A stretch of 64,000 nt of DNA. Source: Elizabethkingia bruuniana (GTDB lineage: Bacteria > Bacteroidota > Bacteroidia > Flavobacteriales > Weeksellaceae). The notes under the pieces are model-generated. The model did not search any database. It was not told the origin of the DNA and worked only from the letters and a program-made list of their open reading frames with translations. The position numbers and the translations under genes were made by a program. Of this stretch, positions 43,175-53,463 are shown in pieces. Location of the stretch: positions 930,001-994,000 of the forward strand of contig NZ_CP014337.1 of the NCBI RefSeq assembly GCF_002024805.1. Reading direction: 5' to 3'. Within the stretch, counting starts at the first letter, position 1. Each line of letters starts with the position of its first letter.

Positions 43175-46100
43175 ATGCAACGCATTGCCAAAATTTTTAG
43201 CCTGCTGTTGGTCATTTTATCGGGTGTCTCATTACATGCCCAGAATTACTATGATCAGCAATGGAAAAAGATTAACGATAATTATGCAAAAGGAATGGTA
43301 AAATCCAATTTGCCAATAGTATTGGATATTCAGAAACAAGCTATGAAAGATAACAACACCATTGAGCTAATCAATGCTTTGAAGGCAGAGTTTGTCATTG
43401 TCAACCAAACGCGAGACGATGAGAAAAATGATTCTGCAAGCCAGTTTTTTGAAAAAATCAAGAAGCACGAAAAGAATCTGAAAGGTGACGAGTTATTAGT
43501 GTATCGTGCCTTACAGGTAAAGTTTGTAGACGATTATTTAAAACGAAATCAATGGAGAATTCAGGACAGAACCAATATAGACAATCAGGACTTTGGTCAG
43601 ATTGAAACGTGGTCTAAGCTGGATTTTAAGAAATACTTTACACAGAATTTCAATGATCTTGGAAAGATTAAAAATGAAATTCGTAAAATTTCCATGACCA
43701 AATACCAGAAGTTATTTGCCAATACACAGGATATTGCTTACTTCCCGTCTGTTCAGGACTGGGTAGCTTTGCAGTATGTAGACTTTTTAAAAGATAATGT
43801 ATTATTTACACCAAATGAATTAAAAGCAAATAATGCTAAAATTCTGGAAGTTTACAATGATCAGATTGCATCTAATTCAGGAAACCCTAAATTGTTTTAT
43901 GAATACCTTAAAGCCCAGTATGAGGTAAGCTTTGGTCAGTTATCAGAAGCGGAAGCCCGTAAAAAATATGAAGCAATTGTAAATTCTTCCACAGATGGAG
44001 ATTACAAAGTCTATATTCTGAATGATATAGCAGGAAGCCTTGCTTCTGCAAACCCTAAAGAGGCAATGTCTATTTTGAAGAAAGCAAAGGAAATGTATCC
44101 TAAGAGCGAGTTTCAGAATAACATAAAAAATACAGAGAATAGTATTACAACTCCGGTAATAACGGTAAGCTATGAATCGTTCACATTACCTCAGCAGCCT
44201 ATTCACTTATCTGTTAACTATAAAAATGCAGATGCCTTTGCAATGAATATTTATCAGGTAACTGATATCAATTCATTTATCAGCCATATTAAAGACAGCT
44301 ATAGGAACCCCTTGTTAAAGGTTGCAAAACAACTTGTGAAAAAGGAAAGTTATCAGTTGAAAAATACAGGCGATTATAAAAACCATATTTCTTCTGTAGA
44401 ATTGTCTGCATTGAAGAATGGTCTTTATATTGCCGAATATATTGTGGATGGGAAATCTCAGGGAAGCTACTGGTTCTCCGTAACAGATTCCCGTATTATC
44501 TATAATAAAATTGCGAGTAATGGGTCTAATAATGTACTGAGGCTGATCAGCAGAAATAATGGTGAGTCTAAGAAAAATACAAACCTTACTTTTTATGACT
44601 ATAGCGAGTATAACAAGCCTGTAGTTAAATCTTCTGCTAAAACAGATCCGCAGGGTATTTTTGTGTTCCCGGAAAATAAAACCCAAAATTACAAACGTTA
44701 TCTGATTGAAGATTCTGAGAAAAATATCAGCTTTATAGAAGCTTATGGCGGGAATTATTATGATCAGCCACGAGTTGATATTACCGAAAAGACAGCTCAG
44801 ATATTTTTAGACAGAGCTATTTACAGACCCGGGCAGACTGTTTATTTCAAAGTGATTAATACCCAATACAGCAACAAAAAAGAAACTGTTGTAGTTGGAA
44901 TGAAGCAAAAGATAAAGTTGGTAGATGCTAATGGTGAAGATGTTTCGGAGCAGACATTTACAACAAATGAGTTTGGAAGCTATAATGGCAATTTTATTCT
45001 GCCAAAAGGAAAATTAAACGGTCAGTTTATGCTGGAAACGGATGAAGGTTCTGTAAGCTTCAGAGTAGAAGAATACAAACGTCCGAATTTCGAAATTACC
45101 TTTGAAGATATTAAAGGTGAATATAAGTTTGGACAGACTATTCACATGAAAGGTAAAGCTGTTTCGTTCTCGGGAGTTCCGCTAAGCAATGCTACATTGA
45201 ATTATGAAATTAAGAAACAGGATATACGTTACCGTTATTTCTACTGGTTCGCGCCAACTTCTAATGAAAACTCAATCCTGGGAACGGTTAAAACCAATGA
45301 AAAAGGAGAGTTCGATATTCCTGTAGACCTGAAAAAAGATGATAAGCTAAAAGGAATACAGGTAAATGAATATGTGGTAAATGCATCGGTGACAGATACC
45401 AATGGCGAAACACAGGAGAATTCGTCAACATTCCGTGTAGCCTCTGTAAGCCATTTTATAGAAGCTGAAGAAGTAAAACCAGCTTTCGCGAATGAAGATA
45501 TAAAAGTAAAAGTTGCGACTAAGAATTACAACAACCAGAAGCTTGGGAAAAGTTATCAGGCAAAACTAAGTCTTCTGGAATCTCCTGAGCGTATTTTCAG
45601 AAATAATTTTGAAGATTTTGTACAGGATGTTCCGGTATTTTCTAAAGAGAATTTCATTCAGAAGTTTCCGCACGATTATTTTGATAAATCCGAATTAGCA
45701 AATAACAGAAAAGAGAAACAAACAGTACTGCAGAAAACAGCCACTGATGAAGAATTTAGTCTTGGGAAATTAGCAGCAGGAACTTACAAACTGGAATTCT
45801 ACAACATCGAAGGACAGGATACTATAAAAACTGAAAAAGTCTTCGAAGTGTGGGACAGAAAGTCTTTAGGAAACGGACAGAAGCCTTTCTTCAGATTAAT
45901 GAATAATCAGAAAGATTATGCAAGAGGAGAAAAGGCCAAAGTATATCTTTATTCTGCTATCCCGGAGGCTAAAGTGTATGTGTATGTACAAAACGGAAAC
46001 GGAGAGACTAAAACCGAAGAAAAGTATATTAAGAATGGTGTGTTGGAGTACGAAATTGCAATTCCTGCGGACCCGGCTGTGAAGCAACTGAACCTTCAGT

Positions 46101-49030
46101 TTACTTTAGCGGCTTATAATGATATCCAGACACTTTCTACAAACTTGCCGGTTCGTAATGAAACAGAACCTATGAAGATAGAACTGACGACTTTCCGTGA
46201 TAAGATCCAGCCGGGAAGCAAAGAAAAGTGGACGGTGAAAATTACCGGAAAGAACAAAGAAAAGGCTGTAGCTGAATTATTAGCGAATATGTATGATATG
46301 TCACTAGATCAGTTTGCTGCTAATACTTATACATTCAGAAATTTCAATTTCGAAAGATTTATACAGCAAAATTATGGAGTGGGTACAGAAAGTCTAAACT
46401 CTGTACGCTTTAATAAACGTGAAAAATATTTGAATGCTAAAACCGTATTTGCGCCTTATTTTAACTGGTTCGATCAGTATGGGGCATTAGGCGGACTTGC
46501 AACTAATGTCAGAATTAGAGGAGGATCCACATTACGGAAAGCTAATGTAGCTTATGAAGCAGCTGTTGATCAAAAAAGTGTTATGGATATGGTTCCTGCT
46601 CCGGTAGCTGCTGCTAAAGTTGCAGATTCTTCAAGTAAGAAGGAAATTGAAGAAGTTGTAGTTACTGGATATGGTAAAGCGAAGAAAAAAGAAGATCTGG
46701 ACAAGGTTCCTGTTCGCAGTAATTTGAATGAAACTGTATTCTTCTATCCAAACTTAAAGACAGATAAAGATGGAAATGTAAGTTTTGAATTTACATCTCC
46801 GGAAGCGCTAACCAAGTGGAAACTGATGTTCCTGGCACATGATAAAAATGCTAATGCTGCAACACTGGAGCAGACTATTGTTACACAGAAAGATTTCTCG
46901 GTTACTCCAAATTATCCAAGATTCTTACGTGAAGGCGATGAAATCAATATGCAGGTGAAGCTGAATAATCTTGTAGAAAAAGCTTTAAGTGGTAGTGTAC
47001 AGCTGCAAATTCTGAATGCTGATACCAACGAAGATATTTCTTCAAAATTCGGACTGAATAATATGATTCAGAATTTTGATATCAATGCAACTTCAAGCAA
47101 ATCTGTTAACTGGACTTTCAAAGTGCCAAACGATGTTTCCGGAATTATTATAAAAACGGTTGCAAAAGCAGGGCAGTATAGTGATGGCGAACAAAAAGCA
47201 GTTCCGGTATTGCCAAACAGAATGTTGGTAACGGATGCCTTACCAATTTTTGTAAAAGAAGGACAAACCAAGACTTTTGTGCTGGATCAGTTAAAATCGA
47301 ATAACTCGACAACAATTGCCAATGTTTCTAATACATTAGAGCTGACAACCAATCCAATTTGGGAGGTACTGTTTGCATTGCCAAGTCTGAAGAATGATAT
47401 TAATAATTCAGCAGATGTAGTATTCAATAAATGGTTTGCAGATGTTCTGGCTTCTGAAATATTCAAGGCTAATCCGAGAATGAAGAAGATCTTTGAAGAA
47501 TATCAGGAGAAAGGCTTGTTGGAAAGTAATCTGGAGAAAAATCAGGAACTGAAGCAGCTTTTATTAGAAGAAACACCTTGGGTATTCGAGGCTAAAGATG
47601 AGAAACAGCAAATGCAAATGTTAGCACGTCTGTTTGATGCTAATAATATGCGTAACTCTATTTTAGACGATTGGAGCACACTGAAACAATTGCAAAATGG
47701 TGATGGTGGGTTCTCATGGTATGCAGGTTCTCCAAGCAGCTTCTCTACATCGCTTTATATTCTTAAAAACTTAGGGAAAATAAACGAATGGCTGAAAGAT
47801 AAAGGCGGCGTGAACGATTATCAGAATACACCGCAAAATGAAATGGTAAGTACATTAACGGCTTATTTGGACCGTGAGATCAACCGTTACTGGAAACCAA
47901 AAGATATGAATCCGTGGAACAATCTGGTATTGGATTATCTGGATACACGTCATTATTGGGAAGCTCAATACCCGCTAAAAAATACAGGTGCAACACTGAA
48001 ATCTCAGGTTATTGCTAAAGCAAAAACAGCTAAGATTACAGACTTTACATTCTATGGGTTATCAAGAGCTGCATTATTATTCAATAACTATGGATTGAAA
48101 GATGTTTCTGAAAAACTAATGACCTATCTGAAGGAAACTTCTACAGATACTAAAACTCAAGGTGTATACTGGAAGCAGAATCTGGATGCGTGGGGCTGGT
48201 ATGCTTCGAAAGCAATTAACCATGCTTTGGCAATGCAGGCATTTAATAAGCTGAAACCTAGTGATGCAATTATAGAGGATATGAAAATCTGGCTTATAAC
48301 TCAGAAAGAAGTCAACCATTGGGAAACCAGCCGTGCTACTGCAGAAGTTATCTATACAATAATGAACAGCGGTAAGTCATGGACAACTCCGGAAGCAGAC
48401 AAAGCAACTGTAATCTGGGGAGGTAAAGAGTTGACAAAAACTGACACTCAGGCAACAGGTTATATCAAATCTTCTGTAAAATCCCCGGAACTGGATAAGA
48501 AACTGGCTGAAGTAACAGTAACCAAACCAGGTCCTGGTATTGTTCAGGGCGGGCTGTTCTGGCAGTATTATGAAGATCTGGATAAAGTGAAATCTTCTGA
48601 AACTTATATTTCTGTGACCAAAGAACTTTACAAAAAAGTGAAAACAGAAAATGGAGAAGAACTTAAAAAGATTACAGCTGATACACCACTTCGTGTAGGA
48701 GATAAAGTGACAGTGAGAATGATTCTGAATACAGACCGTCCAATGGAGTATATTCATATCAAAGATATGAGAGCTGCAGGATTTGAACCAACAGAAGTAT
48801 TATCAGGATACCAGTGGAAGAATAATTTAGGTTACTATCAGTCGACTAAAGATGCATCTACCAATTTCTATATAGAACAGATGCCAAAAGGCAAATATGT
48901 TTTCGAATATGATGTGGTAGCTAATATTGCAGGTAAGTTCTCTAACGGAATTACAACAATGCAGAATTACTACGCACCTCAGATGAATGCACATACACAG
49001 GGAACAAATGTTACTGTAGCGTCTCATTAG
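43175..49030 (+). CDS. giant alpha-2-macroglobulin-like protein with TonB-plug-like motifs
   Basis: The 1951-residue protein has a signal peptide (VSLHAQ) and a long string of beta domains. The MG2 block is at about 520-560 (DITEKTAQIFLDRAIYRPGQTVYFKV), the alpha-2-macroglobulin domain at about 1190-1290 (NETVFFYPNLKTDKDGNVSFEFTSPEALTKWKLMF cut in parts) and the helical toroid at about 1450-1750 (QLQNGDGGFSWY). I see no cysteine, so the CxEQ thioester is absent. Between 1110 and 1175 it carries RIRGGSTLRK and EEVVVTGYGKAKKKEDL, motifs of SusC-type plugs. It may trap proteases at the envelope, by family. It sits alone, with a terminator at 49047. Confidence 0.85.
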   Translation: MQRIAKIFSLLLVILSGVSLHAQNYYDQQWKKINDNYAKGMVKSNLPIVLDIQKQAMKDNNTIELINALKAEFVIVNQTRDDEKNDSASQFFEKIKKHEKNLKGDELLVYRALQVKFVDDYLKRNQWRIQDRTNIDNQDFGQIETWSKLDFKKYFTQNFNDLGKIKNEIRKISMTKYQKLFANTQDIAYFPSVQDWVALQYVDFLKDNVLFTPNELKANNAKILEVYNDQIASNSGNPKLFYEYLKAQYEVSFGQLSEAEARKKYEAIVNSSTDGDYKVYILNDIAGSLASANPKEAMSILKKAKEMYPKSEFQNNIKNTENSITTPVITVSYESFTLPQQPIHLSVNYKNADAFAMNIYQVTDINSFISHIKDSYRNPLLKVAKQLVKKESYQLKNTGDYKNHISSVELSALKNGLYIAEYIVDGKSQGSYWFSVTDSRIIYNKIASNGSNNVLRLISRNNGESKKNTNLTFYDYSEYNKPVVKSSAKTDPQGIFVFPENKTQNYKRYLIEDSEKNISFIEAYGGNYYDQPRVDITEKTAQIFLDRAIYRPGQTVYFKVINTQYSNKKETVVVGMKQKIKLVDANGEDVSEQTFTTNEFGSYNGNFILPKGKLNGQFMLETDEGSVSFRVEEYKRPNFEITFEDIKGEYKFGQTIHMKGKAVSFSGVPLSNATLNYEIKKQDIRYRYFYWFAPTSNENSILGTVKTNEKGEFDIPVDLKKDDKLKGIQVNEYVVNASVTDTNGETQENSSTFRVASVSHFIEAEEVKPAFANEDIKVKVATKNYNNQKLGKSYQAKLSLLESPERIFRNNFEDFVQDVPVFSKENFIQKFPHDYFDKSELANNRKEKQTVLQKTATDEEFSLGKLAAGTYKLEFYNIEGQDTIKTEKVFEVWDRKSLGNGQKPFFRLMNNQKDYARGEKAKVYLYSAIPEAKVYVYVQNGNGETKTEEKYIKNGVLEYEIAIPADPAVKQLNLQFTLAAYNDIQTLSTNLPVRNETEPMKIELTTFRDKIQPGSKEKWTVKITGKNKEKAVAELLANMYDMSLDQFAANTYTFRNFNFERFIQQNYGVGTESLNSVRFNKREKYLNAKTVFAPYFNWFDQYGALGGLATNVRIRGGSTLRKANVAYEAAVDQKSVMDMVPAPVAAAKVADSSSKKEIEEVVVTGYGKAKKKEDLDKVPVRSNLNETVFFYPNLKTDKDGNVSFEFTSPEALTKWKLMFLAHDKNANAATLEQTIVTQKDFSVTPNYPRFLREGDEINMQVKLNNLVEKALSGSVQLQILNADTNEDISSKFGLNNMIQNFDINATSSKSVNWTFKVPNDVSGIIIKTVAKAGQYSDGEQKAVPVLPNRMLVTDALPIFVKEGQTKTFVLDQLKSNNSTTIANVSNTLELTTNPIWEVLFALPSLKNDINNSADVVFNKWFADVLASEIFKANPRMKKIFEEYQEKGLLESNLEKNQELKQLLLEETPWVFEAKDEKQQMQMLARLFDANNMRNSILDDWSTLKQLQNGDGGFSWYAGSPSSFSTSLYILKNLGKINEWLKDKGGVNDYQNTPQNEMVSTLTAYLDREINRYWKPKDMNPWNNLVLDYLDTRHYWEAQYPLKNTGATLKSQVIAKAKTAKITDFTFYGLSRAALLFNNYGLKDVSEKLMTYLKETSTDTKTQGVYWKQNLDAWGWYASKAINHALAMQAFNKLKPSDAIIEDMKIWLITQKEVNHWETSRATAEVIYTIMNSGKSWTTPEADKATVIWGGKELTKTDTQATGYIKSSVKSPELDKKLAEVTVTKPGPGIVQGGLFWQYYEDLDKVKSSETYISVTKELYKKVKTENGEELKKITADTPLRVGDKVTVRMILNTDRPMEYIHIKDMRAAGFEPTEVLSGYQWKNNLGYYQSTKDASTNFYIEQMPKGKYVFEYDVVANIAGKFSNGITTMQNYYAPQMNAHTQGTNVTVASH

Positions 49031-49046
49031 ATAAATACCTTGGCTT

Positions 49047-49086
49047 AAGACCAGAACGGATTCATAAATTTGTTCTGGTCTTGCTT
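49047..49086 (+). terminator. terminator of the alpha-2-macroglobulin-like gene
   Basis: Perfect 11-bp arms AAGACCAGAAC and GTTCTGGTCTT around a 14-nt loop, then TGCTTT. It follows the stop by 17 bp. Confidence 0.75.
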
Positions 49087-49669
49087 TAATAATTTTTGAT
49101 TATTAAACCTATTTTCATCGTTTCTCATCACATGTCGTTTTATTCCTTTCTCTTTTTTATTTCTGCCGAAGTTATTTATAGAACGATTACCCCTCCATCT
49201 AACTACTCTGGTTGTTAATAATTCCCAGAATTGTACCATTATCTTGATTTATTTTAATCTAACTTTTTACGTACTTTAGAAAGAAGTAAATCAAAATTTT
49301 TATTCTCTGCCTATTTTAAAAAGTAATAATAAGTAAATGCTGTTTCGGAAAGTCCCCGGGAAACAAATGTAACTGATAACTTTTTTTTATAATATACATG
49401 ATGGCGTTCGCTCATGTTTGCATTTTTCTATCATTAAAATTTAAAGCTTTTCTCACGAATTGTTATTGCTTGCTAACCAGTTAGTTGCGGGTTGTTTTTA
49501 TTTGTAGATATATGATAATGAATGTTTTATATTATTTTTTTTGATAAGAGATTGTTTTATGCAATTTTTTTTAATTTAATTTGTAAATATTATATCAGTT
49601 TTTTTTATAAAAAAAATATGTAAATTAGGAATTTTAATGATAATATTTTTATAAATAAAATTATTAATT
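49087..49669. other. AT-rich intergenic stretch without a clear gene
   Basis: Apart from a weak 64-codon leftward frame (49045-49239, rejected), it has no coding signal. The part from 49480 to 49669 is extremely AT-rich and likely holds the promoter of the gene at 49670, but no perfect TTG/TAnnTTTG pair is visible. Confidence 0.5.
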
Positions 49670-49996
49670 ATGAAAAAAATTATTATAATTATGTTTTTTG
49701 CAATAAGCATTGTATTTGCTAAAAGCATGAATATTGAAAAATCAGCACCAATTAATTCCAAAGTTGCAACTGCTCCAAAATCTGATCTAAAAAGCAGTAG
49801 GATGGATAAATTTTTGACAGCGTTAATTGGTTATGCTTATTTGTATGAGAGTACTTGTGGACGAACTTTTGGTATAGTGCTGAGTAAGCCAATATATGAC
49901 CTGACCAATAAAGAATATGATGATTTAATGGATAAGTTAGAGCAAAAGAATGCTCAAATATGTGAAGGGTATGTTCCCGAGGCTAGATTGGTATAA
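49670..49996 (+). CDS. small secreted protein paired with a GLPGLI gene
   Basis: The 108-residue protein begins with a signal peptide (MKKIIIIMFFAISIVFAKS). The mature part is mostly helical and charged with two cysteines (STCGRT and QICEGY). It has no family that I recognise. It ends 57 bp before the GLPGLI gene at 50054, the same gene order and size class as the pair at 25670/25942. The two small proteins show only general likeness (signal, two Cys, acidic end). Confidence 0.6.
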   Translation: MKKIIIIMFFAISIVFAKSMNIEKSAPINSKVATAPKSDLKSSRMDKFLTALIGYAYLYESTCGRTFGIVLSKPIYDLTNKEYDDLMDKLEQKNAQICEGYVPEARLV

Positions 49997-50053
49997 TTTT
50001 TTGAATATGAAAAATTTATTATTATGATTTTAGCATGCCTTTTAAAAAAAAAT

Positions 50054-50827
50054 ATGAAAAGGATAGTTACAATTTTCTTATTTGTTATAACTTATAATTT
50101 TGCATTATGTCAGAAAAGTGATAATAAAGCAGAGATGAAGATTGTTTATGAGATGAAGATGGGAAATATTTCTGAAAATAAAGATATTAGCATATATTAT
50201 TACGACTTGATATTTGATAAGACCACTTCAATTTATGCAGACTCCAATGCCAAAGCATATTACGATTATATTGCTAAAGAAAGAGGCAATTACAGACTAT
50301 TTATGAGACCTCCGAAAGGAAAAGGTAGTGTTTATAAAGAAAATGAAAAATTAATCGTTTCTCAGCCAATAGGCAGAGATATTTATTCCTATGATGAACC
50401 TGCATTAAAATGGACTATTATAAATGAGAAGAAAAAAAAGATTAGTAACTACGATTGCATTTTAGCTAAAACAACTACTGATACCGGTATTGTTTTCTAT
50501 GCATGGTTTACACCTAAGATCTCCATTCCGGAGGGGCCATTCAGGTTTAAAGGGCTTGCCGGGGTTATATTGGAGGTTTATAATGAAATTAATACAATCC
50601 ATATTTCGGCAGTAGAAATAAGAAAATCAAATGCAGGGATATATCCTTTGCAGTATCCGAAAGTTTATCATATTAGCAAGAAGGATTTCCTGGATAAAAG
50701 AAAAACATTTATTGTAAATCCTAATGCAGAAGCTCCTCTTGATTTTATCATAAAAGAAACCGATTCCGGATTTGAATCAAAGAAGACAGTATATAAATCA
50801 ATTAATCCAAATTATCTTCTTGATTAG
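50054..50827 (+). CDS. GLPGLI-family secreted protein
   Basis: From the ATG at 50054, which starts the signal peptide (MKRIVTIFLFVITYNFALCQ), the protein has 257 residues; a frame open from 50024 adds ten residues that do not fit a signal. The family hallmark is present in variant form, FRFKGLAGVILEV, preceded by AWFTPKISIPEGP as in the copy at 25942. It has the complete family length with the C-terminal NPNYLL type end. Function unknown. Paired with the small secreted protein gene at 49670. Confidence 0.85.
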   Translation: MKRIVTIFLFVITYNFALCQKSDNKAEMKIVYEMKMGNISENKDISIYYYDLIFDKTTSIYADSNAKAYYDYIAKERGNYRLFMRPPKGKGSVYKENEKLIVSQPIGRDIYSYDEPALKWTIINEKKKKISNYDCILAKTTTDTGIVFYAWFTPKISIPEGPFRFKGLAGVILEVYNEINTIHISAVEIRKSNAGIYPLQYPKVYHISKKDFLDKRKTFIVNPNAEAPLDFIIKETDSGFESKKTVYKSINPNYLLD

Positions 50828-50844
50828 TATGTTTTTGATTTGTT

Positions 50845-50894
50845 TAAGAGTCTGTTTGAATTTTCTTAAATAAATCCAAACAGGCTCTTAGTTT
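50845..50894 (+). terminator. terminator after the GLPGLI gene
   Basis: Arms AAGAGTCTGTTTG and CAAACAGGCTCTT pair with one G-T wobble around an 18-nt loop, followed by AGTTTTA. Confidence 0.75.
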
Positions 50895-51001
50895 TATAGA
50901 TAATTAATCTAAGTCGTAGGAATAAATGAATATGTCTGTTAAATTATACACTTCCTGTAAGCTTTGATTTTATGGGAATTGAGGGTTAAACTAACTTTAA
51001 T

Positions 51002-51034
51002 GGAAAAAAGAGGATTAAAATTTCTCTTTTTTCC
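51002..51034 (+). terminator. terminator-like hairpin just before the TolC gene
   Basis: Perfect arms GGAAAAAAGAG and CTCTTTTTTCC around an 11-nt loop, then a T-rich run. It lies only about 30 bp before the start of the TolC gene, and a perfect -7 element (TATTTTTG, 51048-51055) follows. It may insulate the efflux operon or act as an attenuator. Confidence 0.55.
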
Positions 51035-51066
51035 ATTTTTTTTGTATTATTTTTGTGAAAAATAGA

Positions 51067-52488
51067 ATGATGAGGAACAGATTATCACTGTATGGGATAA
51101 GCTTGTTTTTACTCCCTGTTTTGGGATGGGGACAATCGGCTCCCGACTTCAAAGAATTGCTGGAAAGTGCTATTGTACGCGATGCAGATTTAATGATGCA
51201 GAAGACCAAAAATAAGGTCACAGAACTCGATCAGCACAAACTTAAAGATATCTTTCTGCCTACACTGGAAATTAGTGGACAGGCAGGTTATCTTAATGCG
51301 ACAACCCGTCTAAGTTCTCCGGAAATAAATCTGGAACCTTTTCTTACTATTCCAAGCGGTGCGTATAGCAACAATCTTAATATTTCCGGGTTTTCAGGAA
51401 TCGCGAAAGCAGATGCAAAAATGCTGCTGTATTCCGGCGGAAAAGTAAAATATCTGAATAAGGCACTGGAAGAAAAGAAAAAGTCGGAAGATATCCTATT
51501 GGAAAAAACACGTGATGAGGTTATTACAACCATTTCCCGTGCCTATGACCAATTGGCACTAATTCACCAGTCCAAAATTGTTCTGGATGAAAGCAAGAGA
51601 CGGCTGGATGCCAACAGAAAAACAGCAGATAAGGCTTTAGGTTATGGTCTTATTACACCATACGATCATAAAAAAATCGAACTGGCCCAGGCAACTTTGG
51701 ATGCAAAGGTTGTAGAATATGAAGGGAAGAAAGAACTTCTGCTGACTCAGCTGGAAGTATTGACCGGAGTAGAAAAAGAAAGATTACGTTTGATAAATCC
51801 TGTATTGGTTCCGGTGGAAAGTCTTCCGTTGCAAAAAAGCATCGAAGAAAGAGCCGAAATTCGCGCACTCGATCATGGAATTAATGCTGCAGATTATAAA
51901 ATACAGGCAGAAAGAACATGGTGGATTCCAAAAGTTCAGTTAATGGCTTCTTTATACTATATTGGTCTTTATAGTAACAGGATCAAAACTTCAGATAATA
52001 TTATTCCGGCAATTCCGGAGCTGAATTATCCCGGTAGAAAACTTGACTGGAGACCCAATAACCTGGCTGTATTTCCATTGCTTACTGCGGGAGTGGGATT
52101 CAAATGGGAGATATTTGATGGTAAGGAAGGTAAACATGCTGAAGAACTGGCAAAAGTAAATAAAGAAATGCTGCAGACTCAGAAATATGATGCTACGAGA
52201 AAGCTGACACTGAATTTGGCGAATAATCAGTCTAATTACGATATTGCCTATGCGCAAATTGCATTGAAAAAGAAACAAAAAGAACTGGCACAAAATGCAT
52301 TGGTTCAGGCTGAGAAAGAATTCCGCTACGGAATGGCAAAATCTACACAGCTGATAGAAGCAGAAAACGATCTGGAAGCTGCAGAGCTAGACTACCAAAA
52401 CGCTATATTCAACCAGAGAAGAGCGGCTATCGAGCTGATGAAATCTACTCAGGAATTAGATGTAACCAAGCTTTATCAAGGTTTATAA
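51067..52488 (+). CDS. TolC-family outer membrane efflux protein
   Basis: From the ATG at 51067 the protein has 473 residues (a GTG 12 bp upstream is also open). It has a signal peptide (LFLLPVLGWGQ) and the TolC repeat of long alpha-helical hairpins, with coiled regions around VTTISRAYDQLALIHQSK and ALVQAEKEFRYGMAKSTQLIEAENDLEAA. It forms the outer membrane channel of the tripartite pump whose adaptor and permease genes follow at 11 and 8 bp. Confidence 0.9.
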   Translation: MMRNRLSLYGISLFLLPVLGWGQSAPDFKELLESAIVRDADLMMQKTKNKVTELDQHKLKDIFLPTLEISGQAGYLNATTRLSSPEINLEPFLTIPSGAYSNNLNISGFSGIAKADAKMLLYSGGKVKYLNKALEEKKKSEDILLEKTRDEVITTISRAYDQLALIHQSKIVLDESKRRLDANRKTADKALGYGLITPYDHKKIELAQATLDAKVVEYEGKKELLLTQLEVLTGVEKERLRLINPVLVPVESLPLQKSIEERAEIRALDHGINAADYKIQAERTWWIPKVQLMASLYYIGLYSNRIKTSDNIIPAIPELNYPGRKLDWRPNNLAVFPLLTAGVGFKWEIFDGKEGKHAEELAKVNKEMLQTQKYDATRKLTLNLANNQSNYDIAYAQIALKKKQKELAQNALVQAEKEFRYGMAKSTQLIEAENDLEAAELDYQNAIFNQRRAAIELMKSTQELDVTKLYQGL

Positions 52489-52498
52489 AAAGAACATT

Positions 52499-53455
52499 AT
52501 GAAAAAAAATATCTATATACCTCTTTTCAGTTTATTTATTCTGGGCAGTTGCGGAAGCGATAAAAGCAGCATGTCCGAATTTGAAGGGAAAACCAAAAAG
52601 GATGTTATTTCTTTTGCCCCTAAAGTTACCGGAAGAATTGTGAAAATATTAGTAAGTGAAGGTCAAACCGTAAAAAAAGGAGATACACTGGCTTTATTGG
52701 ATATTCCGGAAGTTACTGCTAAAATAGCGCAGGCAAAAGGAGCTGTAAGTGCAGCTCAGGCGCAAGAGCAAATGGCAAAAAATGGTGCAACTGCAGATCA
52801 GATGAAACAGCTTCAGGCTAAATATAAAGGATTGAAAGAGCAGTATGACTTCGCACAGAAGTCTTTCAGGAGAGCATCCAATATGTATAGAGACAGTCTG
52901 ATGTCTCCACAAGCCTATGATGAGGTTTACGCTAAATTGCAGGGCGCAAAAGCACAATTCGATGCAGTAAACGCAGAACTCGATGATGTGAAAAGAGGAA
53001 CGCGCTATGAGAAAATAGAAATGGCAGCCGGACAGGCTTCTCAGGCTCAGGGAGCTTTACAGGAAGCTAATGTAGCATATTCCGAACGTTATGTTATTGC
53101 AACAAACGATATGGAGATAGAAACCATCAGCCTTAATCCGGGAGAATTGGCAACAGCAGGTTTTGCATTGTTCAACGGTTATATACCTTCGAGTACTTAC
53201 TTCCGTTTTACAATTCCGGAAAGTAAGATTGCTAAATATAAGAAAGGTGAGGAGGTAAAAATGCAGGTAGTCTACAACAAAGAAGAGCTGGAAGGAACAA
53301 TTGTTTACATCAAGCAGCTTACCCGTTACGCTGATATTACAACCGCTTATCCCGACTATCAGCTTCAGGATGCTATTTATGAAATCAAAGTAAAACCAAA
53401 GGATATGAAGAAAGCTCAGAATATCCTGGTGAATGCAAATATTATTCTGAAATAA
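52499..53455 (+). CDS. HlyD/EmrA-type periplasmic adaptor lipoprotein
   Basis: The 318-residue protein has a lipobox (LGSC, Cys18) and the adaptor layout: a biotinyl-lipoyl half (APKVTGRIVKILVSEGQTVKKGDTLALLDIPE), a helical hairpin (about 78-190), the second lipoyl half, and a beta-barrel (GYIPSSTYFRFTIPESKIAKYKKGEEV). It bridges the permease (53464) and the TolC channel. All three are in one operon. Confidence 0.9.
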   Translation: MKKNIYIPLFSLFILGSCGSDKSSMSEFEGKTKKDVISFAPKVTGRIVKILVSEGQTVKKGDTLALLDIPEVTAKIAQAKGAVSAAQAQEQMAKNGATADQMKQLQAKYKGLKEQYDFAQKSFRRASNMYRDSLMSPQAYDEVYAKLQGAKAQFDAVNAELDDVKRGTRYEKIEMAAGQASQAQGALQEANVAYSERYVIATNDMEIETISLNPGELATAGFALFNGYIPSSTYFRFTIPESKIAKYKKGEEVKMQVVYNKEELEGTIVYIKQLTRYADITTAYPDYQLQDAIYEIKVKPKDMKKAQNILVNANIILK

Positions 53456-53463
53456 TAAGGTCT

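Noticed and set aside
49045-49239. 64-codon leftward frame (MVQFWELLTTRVVRW...)
   Set aside because: Its last codons are the terminator of the upstream gene, it has no promoter that I can see, and its composition is odd (basic, Trp-rich). It could still be a small protein.
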